From positions 1 through 54,945 of the forward strand of contig CADBZH010000014.1 of assembly GCA_902799045.1 (NCBI GenBank): a DNA stretch of 54,945 nucleotides, written 5' to 3'. The number at the start of each line of letters is the position of its first letter. Position 1 is the first letter of the stretch. The notes under the pieces are model-generated. The model was given only the letters and a program-made list of their open reading frames with translations, did not search any database and was not told the origin of the DNA. The position numbers and the translations under genes are program-made. This DNA comes from an uncultured Eubacteriales bacterium. GTDB taxonomy: Bacteria; Bacillota; Clostridia; Christensenellales; Aristaeellaceae. This document shows, piece by piece, positions 42,008 to 49,593 of the stretch.

Positions 42008-42737
42008 CGTTTTGATCCGGGTGAAGGACCTGGAGAAGCACTTCGGCAAGGAGATCCACGCCCTGAACGGCGTCAGCGCCGAGATCCGAAAGGGCGAGGT
42101 CGTCGTGATCATCGGGCCCTCCGGCTCCGGCAAATCCACGTTCCTGAGGTGCCTGAACCTGCTGGAGATGCCCTCGGCGGGCACCATCACCTTCGAGGGC
42201 GTGGACATCACCGACCCGAAGGTGAACATCAACCAACACCGGCAGAAGATGGGTATGGTGTTCCAGCACTTCAACCTGTTTCCGAACATGACCGTGCTGA
42301 AGAACATGACCTGCGCCCCCGTGACGCTGCGCAAGAAGACGAAGGAGGCCGCCGAGGCCACCGCCAAGCAGCTGCTGGAGCGCGTGGGCCTGCTGGACCG
42401 CGCGGGGGCCTATCCCAACCAGCTCTCCGGCGGCCAGAAGCAGCGCATCGCCATCGTCCGCGCCCTGTGCATGGAGCCGGACGTGATGCTGTTCGACGAG
42501 CCGACCAGCGCCCTTGACCCCGAGATGGTGGGCGAGGTGCTGGACGTGATGAAGCAGCTGGCCCGCGAGGGCATGACCATGGTGGTCGTCACCCACGAGA
42601 TGGGCTTCGCCCGCGAGGTGGGCGACCGCGTGATCTTCATGGACGGCGGCCGCATCATCGAGCAGGGCACCCCTGAACAGGTCTTTGAGCATCCCCAGAA
42701 CGCGAGATTGAAGGAGTTTTTGGGGAAGATACTGTGA
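41997..42737 (+). CDS. Amino-acid ABC transporter ATPase (GlnQ type)
   Basis: The 246-residue ATPase has Walker [11 protein letters not shown]-loop [10 protein letters not shown], signature [17 protein letters not shown], Walker [20 protein letters not shown] and H-loop [12 protein letters not shown]. The length and motifs match GlnQ/HisP ATPases of polar amino-acid importers. Translation is coupled with the permease through an 11-nt overlap. A palindromic repeat at 42802 follows with a T-run. Confidence 0.94.
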   Translation: MTTDVLIRVKDLEKHFGKEIHALNGVSAEIRKGEVVVIIGPSGSGKSTFLRCLNLLEMPSAGTITFEGVDITDPKVNINQHRQKMGMVFQHFNLFPNMTVLKNMTCAPVTLRKKTKEAAEATAKQLLERVGLLDRAGAYPNQLSGGQKQRIAIVRALCMEPDVMLFDEPTSALDPEMVGEVLDVMKQLAREGMTMVVVTHEMGFAREVGDRVIFMDGGRIIEQGTPEQVFEHPQNARLKEFLGKIL

Positions 42738-42801
42738 GAGCTCAGAGTTGAGATTGAAGAGCCTTTCCCCGCAAAGGCTTGCGCTCGTATAATTGAAGAA
42801 T

Positions 42802-42845
42802 CGGATTGCCACGTCAGGCTCGACGTGGCAATCCGGGTCTTTTTC
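42802..42845. terminator. Minimal GATTGCCACGTC repeat acting as bidirectional terminator
   Basis: Perfect 14-bp arms CGGATTGCCACGTC/GACGTGGCAATCCG with a 6-nt loop and a trailing TCTTTTT. It separates the plus-strand ABC operon from the convergent RNHCP gene. Here the repeat family is reduced to a bare terminator-like hairpin. Confidence 0.75.
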
Positions 42846-43270
42846 TATGCCATCCGTCCCTCCCCGCCCATTAGCCGGGTCAGCTCCTCGATGCGCTCCA
42901 GCGGGAACGGGGGCTGGCCCAACGGGGTGAGGGCGAGGGACATTAGCTTCATGGGGTTGTCGTCCGCGGCGACGCGGTTGGCGCTGATTTTGCCGCAGCG
43001 GGCGCAGCGGTGGACGATGGCCCACTCGCCGTTCTTCTTCACCCACACCGCCACCGCCTCCATGCGCCCGCCGCAGTCGGCGGCCCGGTCGCCGGGCGCG
43101 TCGTCCACGTGCAGGGAGGTCAGGCAGTTGGGACAGTGGTTTCGGTGTTGCGTGCCTGCGCCGTCGGGCGTCACCAACCGGCCGCACTGGCGGCAGGTGA
43201 ACACCTCGTCGCAGGGGTGATTCCTGTAGTAGCCCTTTTCAAAGGACCGTCGCTTGTTCTCTCGGTTCAT
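42845..43270 (-). CDS. RNHCP-domain zinc-ribbon protein
   Basis: The 141-residue protein has two CxxC zinc ribbons. CRQCGRLV and RNHCPNCLTSLHVD (the namesake RNHCP) form one; CARCGKISANRV is the start of another. DUF-type RNHCP proteins have no established function; a nucleic-acid-binding role is only inferred from zinc ribbons. Its ATG overlaps the stop of the upstream CD3324-like gene (ATGA), so they are co-translated. Confidence 0.85.
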   Translation of the reverse strand: MNRENKRRSFEKGYYRNHPCDEVFTCRQCGRLVTPDGAGTQHRNHCPNCLTSLHVDDAPGDRAADCGGRMEAVAVWVKKNGEWAIVHRCARCGKISANRVAADDNPMKLMSLALTPLGQPPFPLERIEELTRLMGGEGRMA

Positions 43271-43575
43271 GGGATGCCCTCCTCGCTCCAGTCGTCGGAT
43301 GCTTCGGAAGGCGCGCCGTCCCGAAGGATGCGCTGGATGCTCTTTTCGGACAGGTAATAGCGCGCCGCCAGCTCCCGCACCGTGCGGCCCGACCGGCGCT
43401 CGGCGCGAATGCGCTCGTCGCGGCGGCGGAGCCGCAGCCGCGCCCCGCTGAGCGAGCCCCAGTCGCTGCGCTTGGCGTCCCGGCGGGGGATGTAGAGCAG
43501 CTGGCCCTCGGCGTAATCCTGGATTCGGCGGAGCAATTCGGGCGGAAGCAGCGCGTCCGCCTTGATATAGCCCAT
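43267..43575 (-). CDS. CD3324-type / Mor-like DNA-binding protein
   Basis: The 102-residue basic protein begins GYIKADALLPPELLRRIQDYAEGQLLYIPRR, a pattern of the CD3324 family related to Mor/Mga-type activators. A C-terminal helix-turn-helix follows (GRTVRELAARYYLSEKSIQRILRD). It likely binds DNA; targets are unknown. AGGAGGG precedes the ATG. It lies downstream of a short leader ORF and a hairpin and shares its transcript with the RNHCP gene. Confidence 0.82.
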   Translation of the reverse strand: MGYIKADALLPPELLRRIQDYAEGQLLYIPRRDAKRSDWGSLSGARLRLRRRDERIRAERRSGRTVRELAARYYLSEKSIQRILRDGAPSEASDDWSEEGIP

Positions 43576-43591
43576 GTATGCCCTCCTGATG

Positions 43592-43641
43592 TTGGTGGCA
43601 GGAAAGCGACGGCTATATGGGTCGGTATTCACATAGCCATC
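43592..43641 (-). other. Hairpin in the leader of the CD3324/RNHCP operon
   Basis: On the transcript, GCGATGGCTAT and ATAGCCGTCGC pair in 10 of 11 positions around a 16-nt loop. This lies between the leader ORF's stop and the CD3324-type gene. No T-run follows, so it would act on translation or stability rather than as a classical terminator. Confidence 0.45.
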
Positions 43642-43642
43642 G

Positions 43643-43675
43643 CTATGCCGCCACGGTCTCCTTTTTCTGCTTCAT
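43643..43675 (-). CDS. Ten-residue leader peptide upstream of the CD3324-type gene
   Basis: ATG AAG CAG AAA AAG GAG ... TAG encodes MKQKKETVAA. A GGAGG site sits 9 nt before the ATG, and a promoter lies about 50 nt upstream, so translation is expected. The hairpin that follows could respond to ribosome position. It resembles a regulatory leader peptide or a translation-coupling device; no run of a single regulatory amino acid other than Lys is visible. Confidence 0.45.
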   Translation of the reverse strand: MKQKKETVAA

Positions 43676-43725
43676 GGTTTTGTACCTCCGTTGTTGCGTA
43701 TTGTGAATCCCCGATCCACGGTTTT

Positions 43726-43754
43726 ATCATAGCATGTCGCGCCGAGGTTGGCAA
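43726..43754 (-). promoter_or_regulatory. Promoter of the leader/CD3324/RNHCP operon
   Basis: On the minus strand: TTGCCA, a 17-bp spacer and TATGAT. The -35 box lies in the middle of a palindrome at 43743-43759. Confidence 0.6.
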
Positions 43755-43759
43755 CCTCG
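43743..43759. promoter_or_regulatory. Palindromic operator candidate over the -35 box
   Basis: CGAGGTTG-G-CAACCTCG is a perfect 8-bp inverted repeat centred on the -35 region of the CD3324/RNHCP promoter, a typical place for a repressor site. The regulator could be the CD3324-type protein itself; this is inference. Confidence 0.5.
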
Positions 43760-43793
43760 AAATCAGGTTTAGATAATTTTGGGCGGAAGAACT

Positions 43794-43842
43794 CCCGCGC
43801 TGGAATCAGTGGCGCGGGGAATCGTGTCAGGAGGGGCGGCAG
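43794..43842 (+). repeat. 49-bp direct repeat, unit 1
   Basis: Begins CCCGCGCTGGAATCAGTGGC and contains a GCGC-paired hairpin. A near-identical unit lies 98 bp downstream at 43892. Confidence 0.75.
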
Positions 43843-43891
43843 CGAAAGGGGTCCGGGGCCTTGCCCCGGGGTTCTGCCGGTACAAAGATTC

Positions 43892-43940
43892 CCCGCGCTG
43901 GAATCAGTGGCGCGGGGAATCGTGTCAGGAAGGGCGGCAG
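43892..43940 (+). repeat. 49-bp direct repeat, unit 2
   Basis: Differs from unit 1 at one position (AGGA-A against AGGA-G). Between the units lies a GTCCGGGGCCTTGCCCCGG palindrome. The region sits between the leader promoter and the end of the Ldh2-family gene. Confidence 0.75.
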
Positions 43941-43949
43941 CAGTTGGCC

Positions 43950-45068
43950 TCAGGCCTCCTGATCCCAGGGGAAGACGTACTTGCCGTCCAGGCCGGTCTC
44001 GTGGCGGACGAAGTTCAGCTCGCCCTGCATGGATTCGTTGATGGGCACGCCGTCCGCGCGGGCCAGCCGGATCTCGTATTCCTTCTCGCCGGCGGTCCAG
44101 ATGCGCTCGGCCCCGGGCATCTTGCGGGAGGCGCGCACCTCGCGGAGGATGTCGCCGGCCTTCCTGCGGCAGAGTTCCTCGCCCAGGAAGTGGTCGGTGT
44201 CGATGGCGATGAAGAAGTGGCCCAGCCGGGGCGCGCACTTTTCGCCGTTCTCGTCCACGCCGTTCAGCTGCTTGCCGAAGAAGCCGTCGGAGAGCACCGC
44301 GGACAGGAACTCCACGAACATGGCAAAGCCGTAGCCCTTGTAGCCGCCCAGCGCCTCGCCGACGCCGCCCACCGTCACCAGCGCGGCGGTGCCCTGGCGG
44401 ATGCGCTTCAGCGCCGCGCCGCCGCCGCCGGTCACCAGCTCGCCGTCGTCGCCGATCACCGTGCCGGGCACCACGTCGTGGCCGATGCGCTCGTAGTACT
44501 CAAACTTGCCGTTCTGGGTGATGGAGGTGGCGCCGTCAAAGTTGAAGTCGAAGGGCTCGTCGGTGGGCACGCCCAGCGTGAACGGGTTCGTGCCGAACAT
44601 GCCCTCCACGCCCCAGGTGGGCGCGACGGACGGCCGGGCGTTGGTGCCGGTCATGCCGATGCAACCCGCCTTCGTGGCCATGGAGGTGTAGTAGCCCGCG
44701 ATGCCGTAGTGGCAGGAGTTGCGGGCCACGACCATGCCCATGCCGTATTCCTTGGCCTTTTGGATGGCCAGCTCCATGGACCTGTAGCCGATCACCTGGC
44801 CCATGCCGTCGTGGCCGTCCACCACGGCGGTGGTGGGGGTCTCCCTGATGATCTCGTATTGCGTGACGGCCTTCTGCACGCCGCTCTTGATGCGATCCAG
44901 GTACATGGGCTTGAAGCGGTTCACGCCGTGGCTCTCGATGCCCCGGCGGTCGCTCTCCAGCAGCACGTCCGCGCAGATCGCGGCGTCCGCCTCCGGCACG
45001 CCGTATCGAACGAAGGCTTCGGTGACGAAGCCGGTGATGGTCTTCCAATCCACTACACAGCTGGGCAT
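43950..45068 (-). CDS. Ldh2-family (malate/L-lactate dehydrogenase-like) NAD(P)-dependent oxidoreductase
   Basis: The 372-residue enzyme belongs to the type-2 malate/lactate dehydrogenase family, unrelated to the classical LDH fold. It includes ureidoglycolate, 2,3-diketo-gulonate and sulfolactate dehydrogenases. Visible blocks: ESHGVNRFKPMY (catalytic His), VARNSCHYGIAGYY, MTGTNARPSVAPTWG, GTNPFTLGVPT and GGYKGYGFAMFVEFLSAVLS. The substrate is not predictable; an alpha-hydroxy acid is expected. GGAGG lies before the ATG. Promoter at 45105. Monocistronic. Confidence 0.9.
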   Translation of the reverse strand: MPSCVVDWKTITGFVTEAFVRYGVPEADAAICADVLLESDRRGIESHGVNRFKPMYLDRIKSGVQKAVTQYEIIRETPTTAVVDGHDGMGQVIGYRSMELAIQKAKEYGMGMVVARNSCHYGIAGYYTSMATKAGCIGMTGTNARPSVAPTWGVEGMFGTNPFTLGVPTDEPFDFNFDGATSITQNGKFEYYERIGHDVVPGTVIGDDGELVTGGGGAALKRIRQGTAALVTVGGVGEALGGYKGYGFAMFVEFLSAVLSDGFFGKQLNGVDENGEKCAPRLGHFFIAIDTDHFLGEELCRRKAGDILREVRASRKMPGAERIWTAGEKEYEIRLARADGVPINESMQGELNFVRHETGLDGKYVFPWDQEA

Positions 45069-45104
45069 GATGGGTTCCTCCTTGTTTCGTTTTTTGCTGT
45101 CAAC

Positions 45105-45133
45105 AGTATAGCAGATCGCGGGGATTGGGGCAA
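45105..45133 (-). promoter_or_regulatory. Promoter of the Ldh2-family gene
   Basis: On the minus strand: TTGCCC, a 17-bp spacer and TATACT, about 40 nt before the ATG. Confidence 0.55.
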
Positions 45134-45200
45134 GCCGCGATTCGGCAAACCGCGTGGTTAGTTGTTTATAATCAGTCTATATTCCCGGCTATAATGGGAT

Positions 45201-45228
45201 TTGACAAGAACAGATTGCCGTGTATAAT
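45201..45228 (+). promoter_or_regulatory. Promoter of the DUF1385 gene
   Basis: Perfect TTGACA and TATAAT with a 16-bp spacer, 52 nt before the ATG. Confidence 0.8.
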
Positions 45229-45279
45229 ATAATTGGACAGGTGTGGCAGGAAGGCCGCGCCGCGGAAAGGACATATTCT

Positions 45280-46215
45280 ATGGCAACGAAAAAGACGAGC
45301 ATCGGCGGCCAGGCGCTGATCGAGGGCATCATGATGCGCGGCCCCCAGAAGACGGCCATGGCGGTTCGCAATACAAAGACCAACGAGATCATCCTGGAGG
45401 AATACCCCACCAAGGGGGCCAACCGGGCGAAGATCCTGAAGCTGCCCTTCATTCGCGGCATCTTCAACATGATCGACAGCCTGTCCTTCGGCTACAAGTG
45501 CCTGATGCGCTCGGCGGAGCTCTCCGGCATCGAGGACGAGGAGGACGAGAAGAAGAAGGCCAAGGCCCCCGGCGCCTGGGACAAGCTGTTTGAAAAGCTG
45601 ATGATGCCCATCGCGACGGTGCTGGCCGTGGCGCTGGCGCTGGGCCTGTTCGTGTACCTGCCCATGCAGCTGTGGAAGTGGATCACCTTCTCCGCGCCCG
45701 CCGTCGCCCAGAATTACTATCTGCGCGCATGCTTCGAGGGCGTGCTGCGCATACTGCTGTTCGTGGGCTATGTGTGGGCCACCTCGCTGATGAAGGACAT
45801 CCGCCGCACCTACATGTATCACGGCGCGGAGCACAAGACCATCTTCTGCTATGAGAAGGGCCTGCCGCTGACGGTGGAAAACGTGCGCCCCCAGACCCGC
45901 TTCCACCCCCGCTGCGGCACAAGCTTCATGATCCTGATGCTCATCGTGGGCATCGTCGTGTCGATGTTCATCCGCGTGGACAACCTGCTGCTGCGCACGG
46001 GCCTCAAGCTGCTCACGTTCCCCATCGTGGTGGGCGTCGGCTATGAGCTGATCAAGTGGGCCGGCCGCAGGGACAACGCCTGCACCCGCGTGATCTCCGC
46101 CCCCGGCAAGTGGCTGCAGCGCCTCACCACCCGCGAGCCCGACGACAGCATGATCGAATGCGCCATCGCCGCGATGGAAAAGGTGATCCCCGAGGACGGA
46201 AGCGATAATTGGTAA
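45280..46215 (+). CDS. DUF1385 / YqhQ-like membrane protein
   Basis: The 311-residue protein has the diagnostic N terminus SIGGQALIEGIMMRGP, a charged stretch, and about four membrane helices (first at about 110-130). Conserved metal-like motifs are TYMYHGAEHKTIFCYE and RFHPRCGTSFM. The function of YqhQ proteins is unknown; in many Firmicutes the gene precedes prmC/prfA, which is not so here. GGAAAGG lies before the ATG. Monocistronic. Confidence 0.9.
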   Translation: MATKKTSIGGQALIEGIMMRGPQKTAMAVRNTKTNEIILEEYPTKGANRAKILKLPFIRGIFNMIDSLSFGYKCLMRSAELSGIEDEEDEKKKAKAPGAWDKLFEKLMMPIATVLAVALALGLFVYLPMQLWKWITFSAPAVAQNYYLRACFEGVLRILLFVGYVWATSLMKDIRRTYMYHGAEHKTIFCYEKGLPLTVENVRPQTRFHPRCGTSFMILMLIVGIVVSMFIRVDNLLLRTGLKLLTFPIVVGVGYELIKWAGRRDNACTRVISAPGKWLQRLTTREPDDSMIECAIAAMEKVIPEDGSDNW

Positions 46216-46444
46216 GGGAGTAGGGAGTAGGGACATCGAGCGCCCGGAAAACAGCCCGGCGGACTGTTTTCAGCGAGATGGGGCCGGCAGGCCCTTGGGA
46301 TTGGGGATCAGGGATTAGAGATAGTGGCTGCCGCGGCGTCTGCCGTGATGACCGGATCAAAAGTCGGTCAATGGCATTCCCTGATCCCTGATCCCTGATC
46401 CCTAATCCCTCTTTGAACATCAGTGATACCGGGGGGAGATACCC
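46216..46444. other. Gap with short TGATCCC-type repeats
   Basis: Direct repeats of GGGAGTAG near 46217, a GGGATTGGGGATCAGGGAT segment near 46299, and three tandem TGATCCC units near 46381-46405 form a long imperfect inverted arrangement. No promoter was recognised for the next gene. Confidence 0.45.
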
Positions 46445-48499
46445 ATGCCTGCCAAATCCCGAAGGTCCAAGGCCCGGCGGAAGGTCCCATACGATACCGG
46501 CAGCGTTCGATCGAGGCTGATCGCACTGCCGGCGATTGCATTGGGGCTTTCGCTGGCGGTGGAGCTGCTGAACCGGGGGCTTTCCCCGGCGCGGCTGTTT
46601 GAATTCATCGTCCGGCGGCCGGTGGCGTTCCTGTTCAGCGCGCTGGTGATCCTCACCACGCTGGTGCTCTCGGAGCTGTTCAGGCGGCGTCGGGCGGTGC
46701 TGGGCACGACGGCGCTGGTGTGGCTGATCCTGGGCGTCGTGGAATACATGGTCATCAAGGAGCGCACCCAGCCCTTCTGCTCGGTGGACATCCTGATGCT
46801 GAAGGACGCCTTTTCGCTGATGACCGTCTACTACTCCTGGACGAAGATCATCGTCATATTCTCCGCCAGCTTCCTGGCCATCGCGCTGGTGATCATGCTG
46901 TTCGCCCGGCTGCCCCGGCGCAGGCGCTTCAACTTTCCCCGGTCGCTGGCGGCGTTCGTGGGCTTCGTGCTGCTGACGGCCATGGTAGCGGCGCTGGGCG
47001 TGCGCGGCGGGGCGCTGCCGGCGAAGTTTGACAGCCTGGTGGACGCCTACGACGACTATGGCTTCGTCACCTGCTTCACCTTCACGTTCGGCCGGCAGGG
47101 CATCGTGCGGCCGGAGGCGTATTCCGCCGAGACCGTGGCGGAGATCCTGGACGACATCGGCGAGGAGGACGGCGACGAGCTGGTCTACCCGGTGTTCGGC
47201 GCCGATGACAACCTGGCCCACCCGAACATCATCTTCGTGCAGCTGGAGAGCTTCTTCGACGTGGGCACCGTCGTGGGCGGCGCGTATTCCGCCGACCCGA
47301 CGCCCTGGTTCAACCGGCTGTGCAGCCGCTTCCCCAGCGGCACGCTCTACGTGCCCACCATCGGCGGCGGCACTGCGAACACCGAGTTCGAGATCATCAC
47401 CGGGCTGAACCTGGATTTCTTCGGCGCGGGCGAGTATCCCTACAACACCATCCTGCAGGACACCACCTGCGAGAGCATGTGCTACAACCTGAAGGAATAC
47501 GGCTACGCGGCCACCGCCATCCACAACAACAGCGCCTCCTTCTACGGGCGCGACAGGGTCTACCCGAACCTGGGCTTCGACCGCTTCGTGCCGCTGGAAT
47601 ACATGGAGGACGTGAAGTACACCCCGCTGGGCTGGGCGAAGGACGCGGGCCTGACCGACGAGATCCTCGCGGCGCTGCAGACCACCGCGGAGCGCGACCT
47701 GGTGTACTGCGTGGCGGTGGAGACCCACGGCAAGTACGCCGAGACCTACGAGCCGAAGCCGGGGGACATCGAGGTGCTCTCCCTGCCGGAGGCCATTCCG
47801 CTGGCCCCGTTCCAGAACTACATCAACGCCCTGCCGGGCACCGACGCCTTCCTGCGCGGCCTGACGCTGGGCCTTCTGAAGTTTGACGAGCCGACCGTCG
47901 TGGTGGCCTACGGCGACCACCTGCCCGCGCTGGAGCTGGAGAACGACCTGCTCTCGACCGGCAGCATCTACGCCAGCCGCTACGTGATCTGGAACAACTT
48001 CGGCGGCCGGTTCGAGGCCCCGGACCTGCAGGCCTACCGGCTGAACGCGAACCTGCTGCGCCAGCTGGGCTTCTCCGGCGGCGTGGTGGCGAAGCTGCAC
48101 CAGTCCGTGGACGCCCAGGAGGCCGGGGAGGCCTACCTCGACCGGCTGCAGCTGCTGGAGTACGACATGCTCTACGGCAACCGCGAAGCCTTCGCGGGCG
48201 AATTTCCCTACCAGCGCACGGACATGCGCCTGGGCAGCCGCAACATCCTCGTCACCGACGCCCGGCTGGAATACCACCGGCTGCTGGTGACCGGCGAGCA
48301 CTTCACCGAATTCAGCCGCATCGTCGCGGGCGACCAGGCGCTGGACACGCTGTACATCGACCCGCAGCATATCGCCGCCCGCGTGGAGGACGGCGGCGCG
48401 TTCGACAGCTTTTGCGTGGCCCAGGTCGGCAAGGACGGCGTCGAGCTGGGGAGGACGGCAGAGTTTCAGCTGTCGGACGAGCAGCGGCCGGGGCAGTGA
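46445..48499 (+). CDS. LTA-synthase-like sulfatase-fold membrane phosphotransferase
   Basis: The 684-residue protein has about five N-terminal membrane helices (to about residue 190) and an extracellular alkaline-phosphatase/sulfatase domain. Motifs are NIIFVQLESFFD (metal-binding Glu), YVPTIGGGTANTEFEIITG (nucleophile Thr, near 310), AVETHGKY, and VVAYGDHLPALELE (metal-binding Asp-His, near 490). Such enzymes polymerise glycerol phosphate or transfer phosphoglycerol. A C-terminal extension of about 130 residues beyond the usual catalytic domain (from about 555) is of unknown function. The start follows GGGGGAG. Lies before rpmH, an unusual neighbour. Confidence 0.9.
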   Translation: MPAKSRRSKARRKVPYDTGSVRSRLIALPAIALGLSLAVELLNRGLSPARLFEFIVRRPVAFLFSALVILTTLVLSELFRRRRAVLGTTALVWLILGVVEYMVIKERTQPFCSVDILMLKDAFSLMTVYYSWTKIIVIFSASFLAIALVIMLFARLPRRRRFNFPRSLAAFVGFVLLTAMVAALGVRGGALPAKFDSLVDAYDDYGFVTCFTFTFGRQGIVRPEAYSAETVAEILDDIGEEDGDELVYPVFGADDNLAHPNIIFVQLESFFDVGTVVGGAYSADPTPWFNRLCSRFPSGTLYVPTIGGGTANTEFEIITGLNLDFFGAGEYPYNTILQDTTCESMCYNLKEYGYAATAIHNNSASFYGRDRVYPNLGFDRFVPLEYMEDVKYTPLGWAKDAGLTDEILAALQTTAERDLVYCVAVETHGKYAETYEPKPGDIEVLSLPEAIPLAPFQNYINALPGTDAFLRGLTLGLLKFDEPTVVVAYGDHLPALELENDLLSTGSIYASRYVIWNNFGGRFEAPDLQAYRLNANLLRQLGFSGGVVAKLHQSVDAQEAGEAYLDRLQLLEYDMLYGNREAFAGEFPYQRTDMRLGSRNILVTDARLEYHRLLVTGEHFTEFSRIVAGDQALDTLYIDPQHIAARVEDGGAFDSFCVAQVGKDGVELGRTAEFQLSDEQRPGQ

Positions 48500-48553
48500 C
48501 GGCGCGCCCGCCCCGGATTTGTGCCAAAAACAAGACATTTCACATTACCTGAC

Positions 48554-48582
48554 TTGACAGCCCCTGTGAAATCCCTTATACT
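48554..48582 (+). promoter_or_regulatory. Promoter of the rpmH-jag cluster
   Basis: Perfect TTGACA, a 17-bp spacer and TATACT, followed by a leader of about 105 nt before the rpmH ATG. Confidence 0.75.
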
Positions 48583-48693
48583 TATAAGGCTGTTACTTTG
48601 GCATGATTCGTCGTGACGAGGCCCGATGGCCCATCCGGGGCAGGGGCGGCGGCGCGATGAATGCGACATATTAATTTGTAAGGAGTGTTCCAA

Positions 48694-48831
48694 ATGTCTG
48701 TCCGTACCTATCAGCCCAAGAAGCGTCAGAGGAGCAAGGTGCACGGTTTCCGCGCCCGCATGAAGACCCGCGCCGGTCGCAACGTCCTGAAGGCCCGCCG
48801 CGCCCGCGGCCGCAAGGTCCTGTCCGCGTAA
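48694..48831 (+). CDS. rpmH: Ribosomal protein bL34
   Basis: The 45-residue, very basic protein of the large ribosomal subunit matches the family throughout: [43 protein letters not shown] lies 8 nt before the ATG. In most bacteria rpmH sits next to dnaA at the origin; here the LTA-synthase-like gene takes that side. Followed by rnpA with only 9 nt between. Confidence 0.97.
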   Translation: MSVRTYQPKKRQRSKVHGFRARMKTRAGRNVLKARRARGRKVLSA

Positions 48832-48840
48832 GGGGCGGCC

Positions 48841-49236
48841 ATGGAGGGGAAGCGCGAGGGCGCGCGGCGGGATGAATCCTTCCCGCGCCGCTATCGACTG
48901 GGCGACAACCGGAACTACCGGGCTGTCTATCGTCGGGGCAAGTCCACCCCCTCTCGCAACCTGGTGTTGATCCACATGAAGGGCCGGGACCTGAAGATCG
49001 GGTTCTCGGTGTCCGGCAAGGTGGGCAACGCCGTCACGCGCAACCGGATCCGGCGCTGCCTGCGCGAGGACGTGCGAAGGCTGCGGCCGGAGATGAAGTG
49101 CGGCCGCTATGTGCTGATCGCCAGGCCCACCATCGTGGGCGTGCCGCACGAGGCCGTCACGCGGGAGCTGCGAAAGCTCCTCTCGCGGGCAAAGCTGCTG
49201 AAGGAAGCGCCCGACCGCTCGAACGAGGGAATGTGA
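48841..49236 (+). CDS. rnpA: Ribonuclease P protein component
   Basis: The 131-residue basic protein aids RNase P RNA in removing 5' leaders from tRNA precursors. The diagnostic RNR motif is KVGNAVTRNRIRRCLRE; the N-terminal RRYRLGDNRNYRAVYRRGK and C-terminal LIARPTI blocks are typical. It carries an N-terminal extension of about 16 residues before RYRL. A GGGG-type ribosome binding site overlaps the rpmH stop region. Immediately abuts yidD. Confidence 0.95.
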   Translation: MEGKREGARRDESFPRRYRLGDNRNYRAVYRRGKSTPSRNLVLIHMKGRDLKIGFSVSGKVGNAVTRNRIRRCLREDVRRLRPEMKCGRYVLIARPTIVGVPHEAVTRELRKLLSRAKLLKEAPDRSNEGM

Positions 49237-49467
49237 ATGCGTTGGCTGCGTACATTTCCGAAGCGCGCGCTGCTTTGGATGATTCGCTATTACCGCGCGT
49301 ATCTGTCGCCGCTGCACCCCGGCTGCTGCCGCTTCATACCGACCTGCTCGCAATACGCGCTGGAGGCCGTGGAGAAGTATGGCGCGCTGAAGGGCGGCTG
49401 GCTGGCGTTGCGCCGGATCTTGCGCTGCCATCCGTTCCACGCGGGCGGTTATGATCCCGTTCCGTAA
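49237..49467 (+). CDS. yidD: Membrane protein insertion efficiency factor YidD
   Basis: The 76-residue protein shows [41 protein letters not shown] and [18 protein letters not shown], hallmarks of YidD with its conserved cysteines. An amphipathic helix at the N terminus attaches it to the membrane, where it helps YidC. The ATG directly follows the rnpA TGA, so translation is coupled. Confidence 0.95.
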   Translation: MRWLRTFPKRALLWMIRYYRAYLSPLHPGCCRFIPTCSQYALEAVEKYGALKGGWLALRRILRCHPFHAGGYDPVP

Positions 49468-49496
49468 AGGGCTCCCCAGAGGAGCCGCAGAGGATG

Positions 49497-49533
49497 AAGC
49501 GCCCCGCAGCCATTGATGTGCGGCGGGGCGCTT
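49497..49533 (+). terminator. Hairpin between yidD and yidC
   Basis: AAGCGCCCCGC pairs with GCGGGGCGCTT around 15 nt and is followed by a short T-run. A possible attenuator before yidC. Confidence 0.55.
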
Positions 49534-49593
49534 TACTGAAACGGGCGCAACATGCCCCCGGGGGGAACCCCAAACCGACTTGGAGGCTATCGA

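Noticed and set aside
46124-48538. Open frame of about 800 codons antisense to the LTA-synthase-like gene
   Set aside because: It is composed of codon-shadow residues (Ala, His, Gln, Val, Arg), has no domain, and lies opposite a gene with all catalytic motifs.
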